DNA from: Diogma glabrata
Lineage: Eukaryota > Arthropoda > Insecta > Diptera > Cylindrotomidae
Direction: 5' to 3'
NCBI GenBank assembly: GCA_963693315.1
Contig: OY856186.1
Location: 286,890,930-286,954,929 of the forward strand
Length of the DNA stretch: 64,000 nucleotides
Shown here: positions 61,254-64,000 of the stretch, one piece after another
How positions within the stretch are numbered: position 1 is the stretch's first letter
How the letters are laid out: every line of letters begins with the position of its first letter
The notes under the pieces: generated by a model
Seen by the model: only the letters and a program-made list of their open reading frames with translations
Told to the model about the DNA's origin: nothing
Databases searched by the model: none
Made by a program: the position numbers and the translations under genes

Positions 61254-61898
61254 ATGGCTAACGTTGATTTAGCTGAATATTCAGATATAACTTGCTTCAC
61301 CGAACTATTACAAAGCTTTCTAGTCTGTACTACAATACATAAAGCAAAAAATCTTGCCATCTTAAACGCTGATACATTTACTGTCGTTTGCGTAGATAAA
61401 GAATCCAAACGTACCAAAACATGCGAAACTTCTGATTCGCCATTTTACAATGAATATTTTGTCTTCGAGTTATATAAAAGTTTAAATGAATTATTAAAAA
61501 TGAAAATTGTATTCACAGTTTTCAATAAAACATATTACACGTTTAAAAATGTGCCAATTGGCGAATTGGTAATTGATATTCGAACAATATGGAATCAAAA
61601 TAATCATTCGGTTTATAAAAAATGGGGTGCATTAGTACGACTGGATGATGATATGGATAGTGAAGAATTTTCTCAAGGATTTTTACAAATTGATATAACA
61701 ATTGTCTCGAAATTTGAAAAACCTGCTACTATTCTATTTGAATCGCGTGATTATGATAAAATTGAAGAAAATTTATTGGAACCAGTAGTTTCGGCAGAAA
61801 AAGGAACCACTTTCTTGCAATACACAATTAAAATTTTTCGTGGTATATTTGTAGCTAAACATGAATATTTGGTGAAAGTGCAGTTTGCAGGCATTAAT
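61254..61898 (+). CDS. Ferlin family exon (C2 domain region)
   Basis: About 215 residues before a consensus splice donor (GTAAAT at 61899). Residues about 18-150 form a C2 domain: SFLVCTTIHKAKNL, then SPFYNEYFVFEL, then KKWGALVRLDDD and GFLQIDITIV. It continues into DKIEENLLEPV and FLQYTIKIFRG, the linker and first strands of the next C2 domain, an order seen in ferlins between C2B and C2C (KCDI..., DIE.NLL.P, ..KI.RAE). Ferlins are multi-C2 membrane-fusion proteins. The other exons are not in this window; upstream is transposon sequence. The ATG at 61254 may be a true start or lie inside a longer exon; beyond the donor the frame ends at 61961. This is the only clear host gene here. The paralogue cannot be assigned. 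Confidence 0.75.
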
Positions 61899-61961
61899 GT
61901 AAATATAATATATTTCCATTATTTATTTTTGTCAGTTTTTCTTCAGATACCGTCGTTTTAA

Positions 61962-62179
61962 TTTAAATTTCTTCTTTCAATCGACGACCATTCTCATGGA
62001 AATAACTAACCGGTTATTTAATATTAGAGTTATGTAGTTTTCGTTTCTTTATATAAATAGAAAGAAATACTTGAAAAATTACAAACAAATCATTTACAGA
62101 AACGAGCAGAGTTTTACTGTTTTCGAGTTTATTCAGCTAATTTGATATTTTTTATGCAGCATTCCACTTCTAGTCACCA
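61962..62179. other. Intron or flank, no gene seen
   Basis: AT-rich; presumably the intron after the ferlin exon if the gene is intact. Confidence 0.35.
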
Positions 62180-62590
62180 GACCCTCGCCGGTTTCATTTG
62201 ATGATTACCACATATTTTCGTGCAGCGCATGTCCTTGACGAGTCCAACAACTTTTGTATCTGCCATTTTTCTCGATCGGCCGCTTTTTCGTTCACTTGAC
62301 ATTTTGGCATGTTTGGGTTGTCGAACTCGACAAAAGCAGACAAATTTTGCCGGACAAGGTTACCCTCGTTTTCTAAAACAAATCTCCACCCCCCCATTAA
62401 TAAAAAAAAATTGTAGTAGTAATTTTACAAGATCCTCAGGGAATCGTAATGTTTCGGCGTTTGCCGAACGAAAAAGATGCCGAATCGAGAAAAATGGCAG
62501 ATACAAAAGTTGTCGTACTGGTCAAGGACAGGCACCTCACGAATTATAAATTATGTGGTAATCATGAAATGAAACCGGCGGAAGGTCATA
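62180..62590. repeat. Foldback with ~115-bp arms
   Basis: The left arm 62180-62293 and right arm 62466-62590 are inverted copies: CAACTTTTGTATCTGCCATT against AATGGCAGATACAAAAGTTG, and GATTACCACATA against TATGTGGTAATC. Identity is about 80-85%. The right arm reads MADTKVVVLVKDRHLTNY on the plus strand, so both arms may derive from one gene or transposon fragment that I do not recognise. Confidence 0.75.
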
Positions 62591-62620
62591 CGAACCATGC
62601 AAATTTGCTGAAAATCAGTA

Positions 62621-62890
62621 TAGAATCCGAATGAATCATGAAATTAGACAGCTCCTTGGAGGCTGCGATATAATCCGATTCATTAAATCCAGCTGTATTA
62701 GATGGCTTGGTCATGTAGAAAGGGCTTCATTAGATAGAATGATTAAAAAGGTGTTCCAACAACCAACTGTTGCTCGTCGAAGAGGAAGATTCAGACAATG
62801 CTGGCGTGATGACTGTCTTGGATGGTGCTTCGTGATATAGGATGTCGAAACTGGGGTAAACTAGTCAGTAGTCATGGAACGAGATTAATG
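62621..62890 (+). pseudogene. LINE C-terminal remnant
   Basis: YRIRMNHEIRQLL-like start, CIRWLGHVERA, then ARRRGRFRQCWRDD and, after a stop, a final DVETGVN-like piece. These are the usual last about 80 residues of RTE-type and related LINE polymerases. The rest of the protein is absent. It runs into the (GA)n tract. Confidence 0.75.
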
Positions 62891-62893
62891 CTT

Positions 62894-63163
<270 letters not shown>

Positions 63164-63219
63164 CTTTTGACGTTACATACACAATAGTTTTAAAACCTTT
63201 TCATCCAACATTTTCATCA

Positions 63220-63914
63220 ACATACGTTTTTCAACCTTCTTTCGAATTGGCCTAACTCACAATTCGATAAACGCCATTCCCAAATACCTTTCTGGATCCG
63301 ATCACTGATTAGTAAGCAAACACACCAGGTTTATTTAAGTATTCAACTCCTTAATAGTTCCACAACAACAGGAAAACAATACAGCAACAATATTCCTATC
63401 TAGAATATTCTTCAATAGCTTTTGAAACTCCAACGGTTTATTGTAGAAATTTCCAGTATGAACTCCAAAATAAAACACAAAATATTTCTACTTAATAAGA
63501 CTTAAAACTTTATTTACAAAACTAATTTCAAAATAATTTCTATTTATACGATTTTATATACACGATACATCTTTCGTTTACAATTAATTCACTATTAAAA
63601 TTATTTCTCCTATCGCAACTTAACATTAACACAGTCTAAGAATAAGCTAATCTATTCTACAAGAGGTAATTGCTTATATACGATTCTGTATAATTTCTAG
63701 ATAATTCAAGGACACTTTAAGAAACCTTGAGAAAATATTAGAATATTCGATTATTTTTTGTTGTTGATTTGATTCATAAAATCATTCAAGTTTATTTATT
63801 GTTGACCATGATTCTAAGAAACGAATGAGACCTTGATTTATTTTTGAAATATTGTATATCGAAAATTAAAGTTGAATGTTTTGTATTTTATTGTGTTTAT
63901 GTAGACTCGTAACA
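63220..63914. repeat. Solo LTR of the second LTR family
   Basis: About 695 bp aligning with 49648-50322: TACGTTTTTC, TTCGAATTGGCCTAACTCAC, CCACAACAACAGGAAAACAA, AACTCCAACGGTTTATTGTA, GAAACCTTGAGAAAATATTA, ending CGTAACA. Roughly 85% alike, with no internal region on either side within the window. The left terminal TGTTAC is altered. Confidence 0.85.
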
Positions 63915-64000
63915 TTATTATATATTGCTTCTTTACATTAACTAAGGAGTATGCTACTTCTTTACATTTCTTTAGCGCCTGCTTTTTTATTTCGTGGTGT

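Overview
This is an AT-rich animal nuclear window, most likely from an insect; the order cannot be fixed from sequence alone. The evidence is the mix of insect-type Ty3/gypsy, Jockey-, R1- and CR1-group retrotransposons, Helitron and hAT ends, long (TA)n and (GA)n tracts, and one exon of a ferlin gene. It is almost entirely nested mobile DNA. I see no rRNA, no functional tRNA, no CRISPR and no operon-like structure.

Layout. 0.5-11.4 kb: a small TA-flanked inverted-repeat element split by a complete 9.75-kb Ty3/gypsy LTR retrotransposon (minus strand, about 1.2-kb near-identical LTRs, AGCT target duplication, single gag-pol frame). 11.8-18.1 kb: two tandem-repeat blocks and a dead LINE endonuclease. 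18.5-26.1 kb: tRNA-like fragments, a Helitron-type element split by a 5'-truncated Jockey-like LINE (16-bp target duplication), then a 455-bp satellite in two head-to-head pairs. 26-37 kb: mostly unassigned, with a hAT element (TTCTAGAG target duplication), a nested MITE, a decayed LINE and one possible host exon. 37-43 kb: a dead R1-like LINE, a plus-oriented Helitron copy and (TA)n arrays. 44-52 kb: a second Helitron copy, a non-autonomous gag-protease LTR element (GTAT target duplication) and a truncated LINE. 52-61 kb: inverted repeat families around a nearly complete two-ORF CR1-group LINE. 61.2-61.9 kb: the ferlin exon. 62-64 kb: a foldback, a LINE tail, a (GA)n tract and a solo LTR of the second LTR family.

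The most notable signal is in the satellite at 24.4-26.1 kb. Every 455-bp unit carries a complete hammerhead ribozyme core: a GUC cleavage triplet, CUGAUGA, GAAAC, a perfect 7-bp helix III and a minimal closed helix I. Two ribozymes lie exactly 455 nt apart on each strand, so a transcript of either pair could release unit-length 455-nt RNA. This is the organisation of hammerhead satellites and retrozymes. The ribozyme fold was read by eye and has not been tested.

How parts interact: the elements are stacked on each other (LTR element in TIR element, LINE in Helitron, Helitron beside or inside the satellite, MITE in hAT, LTR element at a Helitron-LINE junction). This gives a relative insertion order, and two sites are documented by an uninterrupted paralogue elsewhere in the window.
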